Of a stretch of 64,000 nt of DNA, positions 38,052-46,808 are shown one piece after another. Origin of the DNA: Terriglobia bacterium (lineage in GTDB: Bacteria > Acidobacteriota > Terriglobia > Terriglobales > Acidobacteriaceae); assembly GCA_020073385.1 (NCBI GenBank), contig JAIQFH010000008.1, positions 112,591-176,590 on the forward strand, given 5' to 3'. Every line of letters starts with the position of its first letter. Position 1 is the first letter of the stretch. The notes below the pieces were generated by a model that worked only from the letters and a program-made list of their open reading frames with translations, was not told the origin of the DNA and made no database searches. The translations under genes and the position numbers were made by a program.

Positions 38052-39509
38052 ATGCGACCCAAACTCGAACTGCTCGACAAGCCGCTGATCGAGCGCATCC
38101 TCGACGAAGCCTTCCAACTCATCGAAGACCCCGGCGTGCGTGTCGCCCCCTACGTCGAAGACCTGCTGCGCGCCGCCGGCATCACCGTCAAAGAAGGCGT
38201 CGCGCACATCCCCGAAGTCCTGGCTCGCCGCCTGCTCGACCTCGTTCCACGCGGATTCTGCCTCTACGACCGCCTGGGAAAACCGGCCGTGCATTACTCG
38301 GGAGACACAGTTCACTTCGATCCGGGCTCGTCGTGCCTGAACATTCTCGATCCCGAAGCGCAGCAGCCCCGCCCGGCGATGTCCGCTGATCTCGTGCGCC
38401 TGGTGCAAGTCGCCGAAATGCTGCCTCAATTCGCAGCCCAGTCCACCGCGATGGTCTGCAATGACATCCCGCCCGAAATCGGAGACTGGTACCGCCTGCT
38501 GCTGGTTCTCTGGTATTCAGAAAAGCCGGTGGTCACCGGAGCGTTCTCCGCCTCAAGCCTGCATACCCTGATCGATCTTCTCGCCATCGAAAGCGGAGGC
38601 CGCGAGACACTTCGGCGAAATCCCCGCGCCATCTTCGATGTCTGCCCGTCCCCGCCCCTCAACTGGTCGGAGTTCGCCTCCCAGAATCTTGTGGATCTTG
38701 CCCGCGCCGGAGTTCCCGCCGAAATCGTCAGCATGCCCCTGGCGGGCGCAACCGCCCCGGTCACGCTCGCTGGTTCGGTCGTGCAACATGCGGCCGAGTG
38801 CATCAGTGGCATTACGATTCATCAGCTTGCGCAGCCCGGGTCTCCCATAGTCTGGGGAGGCGCCCCCGCCATCTTCGACATGCGTTCCGGCAAGACGCCG
38901 ATGGGCGCCATTGAAACAGCGATGCTCGACCTGGCCTGTTCGCAAGTCGGAAAGTATCTTGGTCTGCCGACACACGCTTATCTAGTCGCAGGTGATGGTC
39001 GCTTTGTCGACGCGCAGGTGGAAATGGAAAGCGGGATGTCGGCGGCGCTCGGAGCGCTCGCGGGAATCAACATGATTTCAGGCGCCGGCATGCTGGATTT
39101 CCTCGCGTGCCACAGCATCGAGAAGCTCGTCATCGATGCCGAAGCCATCGCATCCGCGCAGCGACTGATCGAAGGCATTCAGCCCCACGGCGTTTCCCTG
39201 GCCGTCGACATGTTCGCCCAGACCGGCCTGCAGGGTGATTTTTTGAGATTGAAGGAAACCCGCGCGCTTTTCCGCAAAGAGCAGCACTTCCCGTCGGCAA
39301 TTATCGATCGCGGACTTCCAGTCCCGGATGGAACCAGTCCCGACATCCTGCAGCGTGCCCGCCATCGCGTCGACGAATTGGTTGCCGCGTATGAGCGCCA
39401 TCCCCTGCCGTTGGAGGCGGAAAGAGAGTTGATAGCGTTTGCCCAGCGCGAAGGGAAACCTACCGGGCTCGAAGGATTGCCTGGAATCCTCAACCCCGCG
39501 TTCGCTTGA
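38052..39509 (+). CDS. MttB-family (non-pyrrolysine) methylamine methyltransferase
   Basis: A 485-residue TIM-barrel methyltransferase of the trimethylamine methyltransferase superfamily, moving a methyl group from a quaternary amine to the corrinoid protein encoded upstream. The frame is continuous with no internal TAG, so it is of the non-pyrrolysine (MtgB-like) type; known members act on glycine betaine, carnitine or proline betaine. Typical segments are SMPLAGATAPVTLAGSVVQHAAE, PIVWGGAPAIFDMRSG and GLPTHAYLVAGDG. The start MRPKLELL is preferred because the earlier ATG lies in the palindromic repeat. The substrate is unknown. Confidence 0.92.
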   Translation: MRPKLELLDKPLIERILDEAFQLIEDPGVRVAPYVEDLLRAAGITVKEGVAHIPEVLARRLLDLVPRGFCLYDRLGKPAVHYSGDTVHFDPGSSCLNILDPEAQQPRPAMSADLVRLVQVAEMLPQFAAQSTAMVCNDIPPEIGDWYRLLLVLWYSEKPVVTGAFSASSLHTLIDLLAIESGGRETLRRNPRAIFDVCPSPPLNWSEFASQNLVDLARAGVPAEIVSMPLAGATAPVTLAGSVVQHAAECISGITIHQLAQPGSPIVWGGAPAIFDMRSGKTPMGAIETAMLDLACSQVGKYLGLPTHAYLVAGDGRFVDAQVEMESGMSAALGALAGINMISGAGMLDFLACHSIEKLVIDAEAIASAQRLIEGIQPHGVSLAVDMFAQTGLQGDFLRLKETRALFRKEQHFPSAIIDRGLPVPDGTSPDILQRARHRVDELVAAYERHPLPLEAERELIAFAQREGKPTGLEGLPGILNPAFA

Positions 39510-39555
39510 AAACCGAACCCTGCAGAGTAGCGCCAGCGTCAAGGTTTATATGAAA

Positions 39556-39605
39556 CATGCGGGGACAGCCGCCCTCGGCTGTCCGGCGGAGCGAAGCTCC
39601 GCAGC
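39556..39605. repeat. Palindromic repeat, GGACAGCCGCC family
   Basis: GGGGACAGCCGCCCTCGGCTGTCC followed by CGGAGCGAAGCTCCG. It lies in the convergent gap after the MttB-family gene. Confidence 0.75.
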
Positions 39606-39661
39606 GCTTGCCCGAGAAAAACAACCCAAGGGCCCATGGAAGCGATGGACGCAACAGTGAT

Positions 39662-39934
39662 TCATTCCATGATAACCGTCGACTGCCCGGTTAACTCAAA
39701 CCGCTTGCGGCAGCGCATGTTCTTGCACGCCATCATGTCGTCTTTCCGCACCATATATGAACGAAATTTGGCGAAGCGGGCACGGTCGCGTTCATCGGCA
39801 CGCCCGCCAAGCTGGCTCTTCTTGGTGCGTACCACCCAGGTTACTTCATACTCCGCCGCCTGATGACAATGCGGGCAATTCAGCGAAGCCGGTTTCTTTT
39901 CCTGACGCTCATCAAAAAAATCGCGCTCTTCCAT
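39662..39934 (-). CDS. Small zinc-ribbon-like protein
   Basis: A 90-residue protein starting at MEERDFFDER. Two cysteine pairs, CPHC near residue 19 and CKNMRC near residue 70, suggest a zinc ribbon split by about 50 residues (WVVRTKKSQLGGRADERDRARF). The family is not recognised. It may bind nucleic acid or serve as a structural protein. It is monocistronic and convergent with the methyltransferase gene. Confidence 0.65.
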   Translation of the reverse strand: MEERDFFDERQEKKPASLNCPHCHQAAEYEVTWVVRTKKSQLGGRADERDRARFAKFRSYMVRKDDMMACKNMRCRKRFELTGQSTVIME

Positions 39935-40091
39935 AATGTGGGAGCACCAGTTCAGCGGCGCTCGGACAAACATGAATTATTGCACACTTAAGCGAGCGCA
40001 TTCCTCTGTGTATCTCCGTGACCTCGGTGGTTCAGGTTTTCCTTGCCTAAGCTAGAATTCCTGTTATCCGAGCATCAGCAACAGGATTCGA

Positions 40092-40259
40092 ATGGCGAGA
40101 AAGAAGAAACCGAAACGCTTCCGCGCAGTCACGGCGGTAAAGGAACTAGCCCGCGAGCGCGTTGGCGCGCCACCGGCAGAGAAGATTGTTGTCGAGAAGA
40201 AGAAGAAACCGGAGAAGCACAAGCCCACGCTGAGGAAGCTGTTAGGGGATGCTGAATGA
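40092..40259 (+). CDS. Small lysine-rich basic protein
   Basis: A 55-codon frame starting MARKKKPKRFRAV and ending TLRKLLGDAE, very rich in Lys and Arg (KKKKPEKHKP). Codon use is regular and ends are sharp, which fits a true small gene, but no ribosome site is obvious. Charge suggests nucleic-acid or ribosome binding. No family is assigned. Confidence 0.5.
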   Translation: MARKKKPKRFRAVTAVKELARERVGAPPAEKIVVEKKKKPEKHKPTLRKLLGDAE

Positions 40260-40463
40260 AAGAAGGCGCGAATGTTCTTCCACTCGCGCTTTCCTAATCA
40301 CACGCCTTTGTGATTCTGCTCACGGCCTGAACCCCGGCCTCCATCCACTATCTAGATGCGGCGCGCGGCGCTCTTTCCAACCGAGTGCTCCGGCGCCCCA
40401 GGTCCCTTCCCTTCGGTGCAAGGCCGGATTGCGTCGAATCGTCCGCGCCGGGAGTACTCAGGT

Positions 40464-42176
40464 ATGAAAACGCCCGCGAGTCGCTTTGCCGTCCCATTTC
40501 TCTGCCTTTCGCTTTCCGCCCTCCTTCTCATCGGCGGTTGTAGCAACAAACACTTAGTTTCCATCGCTATCACGCCCGCAGATCCGAGTGTGTCGGCGAT
40601 AGGACAAACCATTCAGTTCCAGGCCGTCGGAGCGACGAACCATCCGAATGCGGGCCAGGAAACGCTCACAAACTCGGTTACGTGGTCTTCGAGCAACGTG
40701 AGCGTGGCGACGATGAGTGACAGCGGACTGGCAACGGCCGTCAGTTGTGGACAAACGACCGTAACCGCGCAGGACGGCAATGTGATGGGGCAGACGACGT
40801 TAACCGTGGCCTGCAGTGCTCCCGGGGGAAACTCCGTCCTGCAATCTATTACGGTATATCCAAGCAATCCGACGATCCCTCTCGGAAATCCTCCGACCCC
40901 ATTGACAGCTTTCGGCGTTTACTCGCCGCCGCCTAGCATAGACCTTACAAGCGCTGCAGTTTGGGCGTCGAGCAACACGGGCGTGGTGACGGTAGGCTCG
41001 TCTGGCAGGGGCATCCCTGGCTCGGTCTCCGCTGTTGGCTGTGGCACCGCCACAATTTCCGCTGAGTTCCAGGGAATCATCGGACAGACGCAATTGACGG
41101 TCTCGTGCTCAACATTGCAGTCAATCAGCGTTTACCCGCCCGATCCTACTGTTCCTCTAGGACAGTCGCCTCCGGCGTTCACTGCATTCGCTCTGTGGTC
41201 GCCCTCGGGGCCCAATCCTGATGTTACCGCGAATGCCAATTGGAGTTCGAGCAACGAGGGCGTTGCAACTGTTAGCAATCCTGGGCAAGTGAACTTAATC
41301 GGCTGTGGTACGACTACAATCTCGGCCCAAGACAAGGACAACGGCGTTATTGGTCAGACGCAATTAACCGTAACTTGTGCGCCTCCTGTCCTGCAGTCAA
41401 TCAGCCTATATCCCCCTAACGCAACGGTTGCCGCGAACCAAACTGTTCAGTTCAATGCGCTCGCCGTATATTCCCCGTCGTCAAGTAATAACGATCTCAC
41501 GAAAAGCGCCACTTGGAACTCGCTTAATGGCACTGTCGCGAGCATCACAAGTCCCGGCGTAATTTCAACCCATGCCTGCGGGACCACCACGATCTCAGCC
41601 GCATATCAGGGAACCGTCGGCCAGACCCAGTTGACCGTCTCGTGTACGCCTCCTTCGCTGCAGTCCATTACGATCCTTCCCGGCAATCCGACTATTCCTC
41701 AGATTGGGCAAACTACTGGATTCGTGGCAGTGGAAACATCCAGCGATGGCACAGAGAAAACGTCCGACACAGTGGCATGGCTTTCCAGCAACACATATGT
41801 CGCTAGCATCGACAGTACCGGAAAAGCAACAGCCGTTTCCTGCGGCACGACCACTATATCGGCGGAGGACCAAAATGTTGTTGGGACCACTTTACTGACT
41901 GTCTCCTGTACCCCAATCAACTCGGTAGAACTGCTCATCGTCCAGACGGGTTCCAACCCTGCGTCAATAGTAAGTTCGCCCTCCGGTATCAACTGCGGTA
42001 CGACGTGCGCATCGGAATTTAATGAGGGCACTGGCATCACCCTAACCGCAACGGCGCCAGCACTTTGGAGCGGTTGCGACTTCCCCCCTCCTCCTGTTCG
42101 TGCCAATGTGTGCATCCTCACTGTGAGACCCGATACAGCAGGAGGATCACTGAAGACAGTAACGGCCACCTACTAG
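40464..42176 (+). CDS. Large surface lipoprotein with repeated Big2 domains
   Basis: A 570-residue protein starting at MKTPASRFAV. Its lipoprotein signal ends LLLIGGCSNKH (Cys about 26). About five bacterial Ig-like (Big2-type) domains follow, each with a VTWSSSNVSVATMSD-like strand pair and a Cys in GCGTTTIS or SCGQTTVT before a QTQLTVSC end. The regular Cys spacing suggests one disulfide per domain. The last ~70 residues (INCGTTCASEFNEGTGITL) form a different Cys-containing end domain. Probably a surface stalk or adhesin. Confidence 0.88.
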   Translation: MKTPASRFAVPFLCLSLSALLLIGGCSNKHLVSIAITPADPSVSAIGQTIQFQAVGATNHPNAGQETLTNSVTWSSSNVSVATMSDSGLATAVSCGQTTVTAQDGNVMGQTTLTVACSAPGGNSVLQSITVYPSNPTIPLGNPPTPLTAFGVYSPPPSIDLTSAAVWASSNTGVVTVGSSGRGIPGSVSAVGCGTATISAEFQGIIGQTQLTVSCSTLQSISVYPPDPTVPLGQSPPAFTAFALWSPSGPNPDVTANANWSSSNEGVATVSNPGQVNLIGCGTTTISAQDKDNGVIGQTQLTVTCAPPVLQSISLYPPNATVAANQTVQFNALAVYSPSSSNNDLTKSATWNSLNGTVASITSPGVISTHACGTTTISAAYQGTVGQTQLTVSCTPPSLQSITILPGNPTIPQIGQTTGFVAVETSSDGTEKTSDTVAWLSSNTYVASIDSTGKATAVSCGTTTISAEDQNVVGTTLLTVSCTPINSVELLIVQTGSNPASIVSSPSGINCGTTCASEFNEGTGITLTATAPALWSGCDFPPPPVRANVCILTVRPDTAGGSLKTVTATY

Positions 42177-42206
42177 GAGTGAACTGCGAACCCGAAAAGG
42201 AGGAAA

Positions 42207-42329
42207 GTGGGTAAGTTCGAGAAGTTCATTTCCATGACGAACTTGCTGATTGCCTTAGCCCGACTAACGCTACTTGGCCTCAGCGTGTATCTTTTGCTTC
42301 TGGTGTCGAGACGATTCCTGAGTGAGTGA
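42207..42329 (+). CDS. Candidate 40-residue single-pass membrane peptide
   Basis: An AAAAGGAGG ribosome site lies just before a GTG, and the frame continues through an ATG at 42234. The peptide has a short basic N-terminus (GKFEKFIS) and one hydrophobic helix (LLGLSVYLLLLVSRRF). It lies between the lipoprotein gene and convergent ltaE. It resembles small membrane peptides in general; no family is recognised. Confidence 0.35.
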   Translation: MGKFEKFISMTNLLIALARLTLLGLSVYLLLLVSRRFLSE

Positions 42330-42347
42330 GTGTGCGATTGTGTAAAC

Positions 42348-43391
42348 TCACTCTCTCACCGCCTGAGCCACAACCTTCACGAAATCCTTGATGTCTTCCT
42401 CCGTCGTATCGAACGAGCACATCCAGCGCACGATGCCGTCCTCCTCGATCCACGGATAGAAGAAGTATTTCTCCTTGATCTGCTCAATCGCGTGCTTCGG
42501 GATCTGGGCGAACACGCCGTTGGCCTCGACCTTCCAAACGATGCGCACCTGAGGAATCTTTCGCACCTCGGCTTCGAGCACCCGCGCCATGCGGTTGGCA
42601 TGTTCGGCGCTACGTTTCCACAGATCATTCGTAAGCAGCGCCTCAAACTGCGCGGCGATGAATCGCATCTTCGACGCCAACTGCATCCCCTGCTTGCGGA
42701 GATAGAGGAAGTCAGCACTGGGCGCGCGGTTGAAGAACACCACCGCCTCCCCGCCCATGATGCCGTTCTTCGTCCCGCCAAACGAAAGCACATCCACGCC
42801 CAGATCGCGCGTAGCCTGTCGCAGGGTCTGACCCAGGCTCACTGCCGCGTTCGCGATGCGGGCTCCGTCCATATGGAGGAACATCCCGCGCTCGTGCGCG
42901 AACCGCGCCAATGCCTGAATCTCTTCGGTTTGGTACACCGTGCCCATCTCCGATGCCTGCGTAATCGAGATGACCCGCGCCTGCACGTGATGCTGATCCC
43001 CGACGCCGTGATAGGCATGCCGGACGGAGTCGAGCGTGATCTTGCCATCCCGATGCGGCAGCGGAATCAGCTTGCATCCGGTGTGTTTCTCCGGAGCGCC
43101 ACATTCATCCGTATAAATATGCGCATAGTCACTGCATAAGACCGCGTGGTAAGGACGGTTCAGCGCCTGCAGCCCCAGCACATTCGCGCCGGTACCATTG
43201 AAGGTAAAGAAAACATCTATGTCGTCGCCAAAGTGCTCCTGGAACTTCGCGATTGCCGATCGCGTGTAAGGATCGTCTCCGTAGGCCACCACGTGTCCCT
43301 GGTTCGCCCGCGCGATTGCTTCCAGAATTTCCGGATGAACTCCGGCATTGTTGTCGCTGGCGAAACCACGAGTGATCTTTGCAGATGTCAT
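42348..43391 (-). CDS. Low-specificity threonine aldolase
   Basis: PLP enzyme (fold type I, beta-eliminating lyase group) splitting L-threonine or allo-threonine to glycine and acetaldehyde. The 347 residues show FASDNNAGVHPEI at the start, TFNGTGANVLGLQAL, HMDGARIANAAVSLG and the PLP-lysine motif SFGGTKNGIMGGEAVV near residue 205. It may work with the homoserine dehydrogenase at 48670 in threonine/glycine metabolism, though the genes are not linked in an operon. Confidence 0.93.
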   Translation of the reverse strand: MTSAKITRGFASDNNAGVHPEILEAIARANQGHVVAYGDDPYTRSAIAKFQEHFGDDIDVFFTFNGTGANVLGLQALNRPYHAVLCSDYAHIYTDECGAPEKHTGCKLIPLPHRDGKITLDSVRHAYHGVGDQHHVQARVISITQASEMGTVYQTEEIQALARFAHERGMFLHMDGARIANAAVSLGQTLRQATRDLGVDVLSFGGTKNGIMGGEAVVFFNRAPSADFLYLRKQGMQLASKMRFIAAQFEALLTNDLWKRSAEHANRMARVLEAEVRKIPQVRIVWKVEANGVFAQIPKHAIEQIKEKYFFYPWIEEDGIVRWMCSFDTTEEDIKDFVKVVAQAVRE

Positions 43392-43537
43392 AGCGAATCA
43401 ATGTAGCAGACGACGGAAAGGCTTCACCACAGGGGGCACAGAGGATCACGGAGAATTCCTCTGTGCCCTCTGCGGTGAATGGCGTTGGCTGCCCAGCACA
43501 CAGTCAATTAGAATGCCCTCCCCGAGGTTCTTTACCG

Positions 43538-45055
43538 ATGCGCCAGTTCGTCCGTCGCCTGTTACCAGTCCTGGCTCTTTCAGTGCTGGCTCGCGCTCAA
43601 ACTCCCGAACAGAAAGCCGCCCGCTATCTTGACTCCATCCGCAACCAGCCCTCTTTGCTGCTGGCGTTCCTGCACGACATGCCGAAAGGCGGAGACCTCC
43701 ACAACCATCTCGACGGCGCTTTGTACGCCGAGGATCTGATCGACTTCGCTGCATCCGACAACTACTGCATCGACCGCACGACATCCCGTCTGCTCGCCCC
43801 GCCCTGTGATGATTGCGAACACTACACGCCCAAGCCCGCCATCCGTTGCGCCTACGACGACCACATTCTCTACAACCAGATCATCGACGCCTGGTCCATG
43901 CGCAACTGGCGCGCCGGAGAAGAATCGGGCCACGACCACTTCTTCGCCACCTTCGACAAGTTCGGCCTCACTTCGCACAACCATGTTCCGGAAGCCATCG
44001 CCAGCGTGATTAACCGCGCCGCCAAGGAGCATGTGCAATACATCGAGTTCATGCACACCGGAGACGGCCGCGCCGCGGCCCAACTCGGCCTGAAACTGGG
44101 ATGGGATGATGATTTCGGAAAAATGCGCGAGAAATTTTTGTCTGGAGGATTGAAGGACATTGCCGCTGCGACCAGCAAGGCTCTTACCGAGGATGAAGCG
44201 CGAGCGCGCACGGAACTGAAGTGCGGAACCCCGGAAGCCGAATCAGGCTGCAGTGTCACCGTCCGCTATCTCTACCAGGTCCTGCGCGGGCTTCCTCCCG
44301 AAGCCGTGTTCTCTCAGATCGTTCTGGGATTCGAACTGGCCTCGTCCGATCCTCACTTCGTCGGCCTCAACCTGGTGATGCCGGAAGACTGGTACGTCCC
44401 CATCCATGACTTCAACCAGCACATGGCGATGCTCGATTACCTGCACGGCGTCTATCCGAAGATCCACATCACTCTTCACGCCGGCGAAATCGCCATGGGA
44501 TTGGTGAAGCCTGAGGATCTTTCCTTCCACATCCGCGCCTCGGTTGAGCGCGGCCACGCCGAGAGAATTGGGCACGGCGTGGATGTCATGCTCGAGAAAG
44601 ATCCAGTCGGATTAATGAAAGAGATGGCCGCCCGCAATGTGCTCGTCGAAATCAATCTAACCTCGAATGATCAGATACTCGGCATCAGCGGCGACGAACA
44701 TCCCCTTCCGATTTACATGAAGTACGGCGTTCCCGTCGCAATCTCAACGGACGATGAAGGCGTCGCCCGCTCTGACATGACGCACGAATATCTGCGCGCC
44801 GTCGAGTCCTACCATCTGTCCTATACTGTCCTGAAGCGAATGACGCGGCAGAGCGTCGAGCACAGTTTTCTCCCGGGACAAAGCCTCTGGGCTGAGACGA
44901 AAGCAGTGTTCCGGCCCGTCGCCGCCTGCGCGGCTGATAAAACCGGAACCGGAAAACCGTCCGCGGGATGCACAAAGTTCCTCGCAGCGAACGAACGCGC
45001 TCGCGAGCAGTGGAAGCTGGAAGCCGTCTTCGTCGAGTTCGAGAAGAAGTATTAG
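43538..45055 (+). CDS. Exported adenosine deaminase
   Basis: A 505-residue metal-dependent deaminase turning adenosine into inosine. The start MRQFVRRLLPV gives a signal peptide (to about ARAQT). Motifs of the adenosine/AMP deaminase family are KGGDLHNHLDGAL (HxH metal ligands), LHAGEI (catalytic Glu), ERIGHGVDV and STDDEGVARSDMT (metal Asp). It is longer than the cytosolic ~340-residue enzyme, with extra segments near residues 75-130 and 210-260. With PNP (45877) and the SAM hydrolase-like gene (46809) it suggests nucleoside scavenging. Confidence 0.93.
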   Translation: MRQFVRRLLPVLALSVLARAQTPEQKAARYLDSIRNQPSLLLAFLHDMPKGGDLHNHLDGALYAEDLIDFAASDNYCIDRTTSRLLAPPCDDCEHYTPKPAIRCAYDDHILYNQIIDAWSMRNWRAGEESGHDHFFATFDKFGLTSHNHVPEAIASVINRAAKEHVQYIEFMHTGDGRAAAQLGLKLGWDDDFGKMREKFLSGGLKDIAAATSKALTEDEARARTELKCGTPEAESGCSVTVRYLYQVLRGLPPEAVFSQIVLGFELASSDPHFVGLNLVMPEDWYVPIHDFNQHMAMLDYLHGVYPKIHITLHAGEIAMGLVKPEDLSFHIRASVERGHAERIGHGVDVMLEKDPVGLMKEMAARNVLVEINLTSNDQILGISGDEHPLPIYMKYGVPVAISTDDEGVARSDMTHEYLRAVESYHLSYTVLKRMTRQSVEHSFLPGQSLWAETKAVFRPVAACAADKTGTGKPSAGCTKFLAANERAREQWKLEAVFVEFEKKY

Positions 45056-45120
45056 GTGGAAGAGCGGCGCTTTAGCGCCGCGTTAGTGTTCGAAAGAATC
45101 TGGGCTTTAGCCCCGTGTGT
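45056..45120. repeat. Palindromic repeat, GCGGCGCTTTAGCGCCGC family
   Basis: GTGGAAGAGCGGCGCTTTAG and on, with a second palindrome GGGCTTTAGCCCC. It begins at the base after the adenosine deaminase stop codon and ends just before the ERCC4 gene. Confidence 0.85.
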
Positions 45121-45123
45121 CCC

Positions 45124-45723
45124 ATGCCGCGCAAACGCACACTCATCCCGTCCCCGCTAGCATGGGCCACGCTCAACCTCCCGGTCCCGCACCCGCCACT
45201 CCCCGTCGTCGCCGAACGTGGAGGCACGCAACTCCGCACGCCCCTCCCGGTCGCCATCATCGACACGCGTGAGCAAAATCCGCTCTCCTTCCGCCGCTTT
45301 CGCGGATGGTTCGCGAAGATCGAACACCGTGCCTTGCCACTCGGCGACTATTCCGTCGAAGGCATGGAAGACACCTGCGTCGTCGAACGCAAAGATCTGG
45401 CCGACCTGATCTGCTCGTTCACCACGAACCGCGCTGTCTTCGTCAATCGACTCCGCCGCATGGCCGAACGCCCGCACAGCCTGCTCGTGGTCACATCGTC
45501 GTTGTCAGAGATCAAATCCGAATATCCCTACCGCGCCGCCAATCCCAACCGCATCACGCAATCACTGATCGCCGTGCTCACTGGCCTGCGCCTCCCCTTC
45601 ATCTGCACCGACACCCACGAACTCGGCGAGGAGATCGTCGCCTCCTACCTCTACCAGACATTTCTGTATGATTGGCTGGACCGCAACGGCCACGGCCGCC
45701 ACCTATCCGACAGCGATTTGTAA
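45124..45723 (+). CDS. Stand-alone ERCC4-domain nuclease
   Basis: A 199-residue protein starting at MPRKRTLI. Residues about 45-180 are an ERCC4 (XPF-type) nuclease domain with IIDTREQNPLSF, LPLGDYSVEG and the catalytic VERKDLADLICSF (ERKxxxD) block. It lacks the helicase domain and the HhH2 tail of XPF, so it resembles small bacterial and phage ERCC4 nucleases. It would cut branched or damaged DNA. No helicase partner is encoded nearby. Confidence 0.9.
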   Translation: MPRKRTLIPSPLAWATLNLPVPHPPLPVVAERGGTQLRTPLPVAIIDTREQNPLSFRRFRGWFAKIEHRALPLGDYSVEGMEDTCVVERKDLADLICSFTTNRAVFVNRLRRMAERPHSLLVVTSSLSEIKSEYPYRAANPNRITQSLIAVLTGLRLPFICTDTHELGEEIVASYLYQTFLYDWLDRNGHGRHLSDSDL

Positions 45724-45729
45724 ACGGTT

Positions 45730-45861
45730 TGTCATCCTGGGCGGAGCCAGAGTTCGCGAAGTCAAAGGATCCCTACCCCGAATCGACAGTCGAGAGGGTA
45801 GGGATCCTTCGACTCCGCGGCTGCCCCTAAAAACGGGGCATCCACTCCGCTCAGGATGACA
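45730..45861. repeat. Long inverted repeat TGTCATCCTG...CAGGATGACA
   Basis: TGTCATCCTGGGCGGAG at the left end and CTCCGCTCAGGATGACA at the right. Inside, GGATCCCTACCC faces GGGTAGGGATCC around ATCGACAGTCGAG, and CCCCTAAAAACGGGG is a further hairpin. It lies between the nuclease and PNP genes, and an earlier ATG of the PNP frame lies in it. Confidence 0.85.
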
Positions 45862-45876
45862 GGCCAAGAAAATTTC

Positions 45877-46716
45877 ATGAGCGACCAATTCACCCAAGCC
45901 GACGCCGCCGCACAACTAATCCTGAAACGCACTCCGCTCCGACCCAGAATCGGTCTCGTGCTGGGCTCCGGCCTCGGAGCATTCGCCGACTCACTCGGCG
46001 ACGCTACCCGCGTCCCCTACTCTGAAATTCCTTCCTTCCCGCAATCCACCGCCATCGGACACGCCGGCCGCCTGGTCATCGGCAAAGCCGGTGAAGTCAC
46101 GGTCGCCGCCATGCAGGGCCGCGTCCACCTGTACGAGGGATACTCCGCACAGCAAGTCGCATTCCCGATCCGCGTCTTTGCCCGCATGGGAATCAAGGCC
46201 GTAATCCTGACCAACGCCGCCGGAGGCATCAATCTCGGCTACTCGCAAGGCGCGCTGGTGCTCATCCGCGATCACATCAACCTGCAGGGAACCAATCCCC
46301 TAGTGGGACCCAATGACGACCGCTTCGGCGTCCGCTTCCCCGATATGACTCGCGCCTATTGCAAGGAATATCGTCAGGTCGCCCGCGAAGAAGCCATCAA
46401 GCTGGGAATTACTCTGCACGAAGGCGTCTATGCCGCGCTTCTCGGGCCCAGTTACGAGACACCCGCGGAGATCGAATATCTCCGCCGCATCGGCGCGGAC
46501 CTGGTAGGAATGTCAACGGCGGCGGAAGTCATCGCCGCACGTCACATGGGACTCAACGTGCTGGCAATTTCCTGCGTCACAAACATGGCCGCGGGAATCC
46601 TGGACCAACCGCTCTCCCACGCAGAAGTAATGGAAACCGGCGAGCGAGTGAAGTCCACCTTCGAGTCACTCCTCAAGGCAGTCTTGCCGAGAATCGCACA
46701 CGAAGTCGGCGGCTAA
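45877..46716 (+). CDS. Purine nucleoside phosphorylase
   Basis: Cytosolic trimeric-type PNP splitting inosine or guanosine with phosphate into base and ribose-1-phosphate. The 279 residues show GLVLGSGLGAFAD, GHAGRLVIG, QGRVHLYEGY, LTNAAGGIN, GPSYETPAEI and GMSTAAEVIAARHMG, the standard set of the family. The start MSDQFTQAD is preferred since the earlier ATG belongs to the palindromic repeat. It uses the product of the exported adenosine deaminase once taken up. Confidence 0.95.
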   Translation: MSDQFTQADAAAQLILKRTPLRPRIGLVLGSGLGAFADSLGDATRVPYSEIPSFPQSTAIGHAGRLVIGKAGEVTVAAMQGRVHLYEGYSAQQVAFPIRVFARMGIKAVILTNAAGGINLGYSQGALVLIRDHINLQGTNPLVGPNDDRFGVRFPDMTRAYCKEYRQVAREEAIKLGITLHEGVYAALLGPSYETPAEIEYLRRIGADLVGMSTAAEVIAARHMGLNVLAISCVTNMAAGILDQPLSHAEVMETGERVKSTFESLLKAVLPRIAHEVGG

Positions 46717-46723
46717 ACGGCTG

Positions 46724-46775
46724 GTGTGGTGACGGCCGCCTTCGGCCGTCCCACGAAGGCGAAGCCGAGCGGCCC
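46724..46775. repeat. Palindromic repeat, GGACGGCCGCC variant
   Basis: GTGACGGCCGCCTTCGGCCGTC and CGAAGGCGAAGCCGAGCGG. It lies in the gap between convergent PNP and SAM hydrolase-like genes. Confidence 0.7.
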
Positions 46776-46808
46776 ATTAGTTAGTTATTGACTCAAAATT
46801 CGATAAAC

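Noticed and set aside
38052..39509. Pyrrolysine-containing MttB
   Set aside because: No in-frame TAG occurs in the gene and no pyl genes are nearby; it belongs to the non-pyrrolysine branch.
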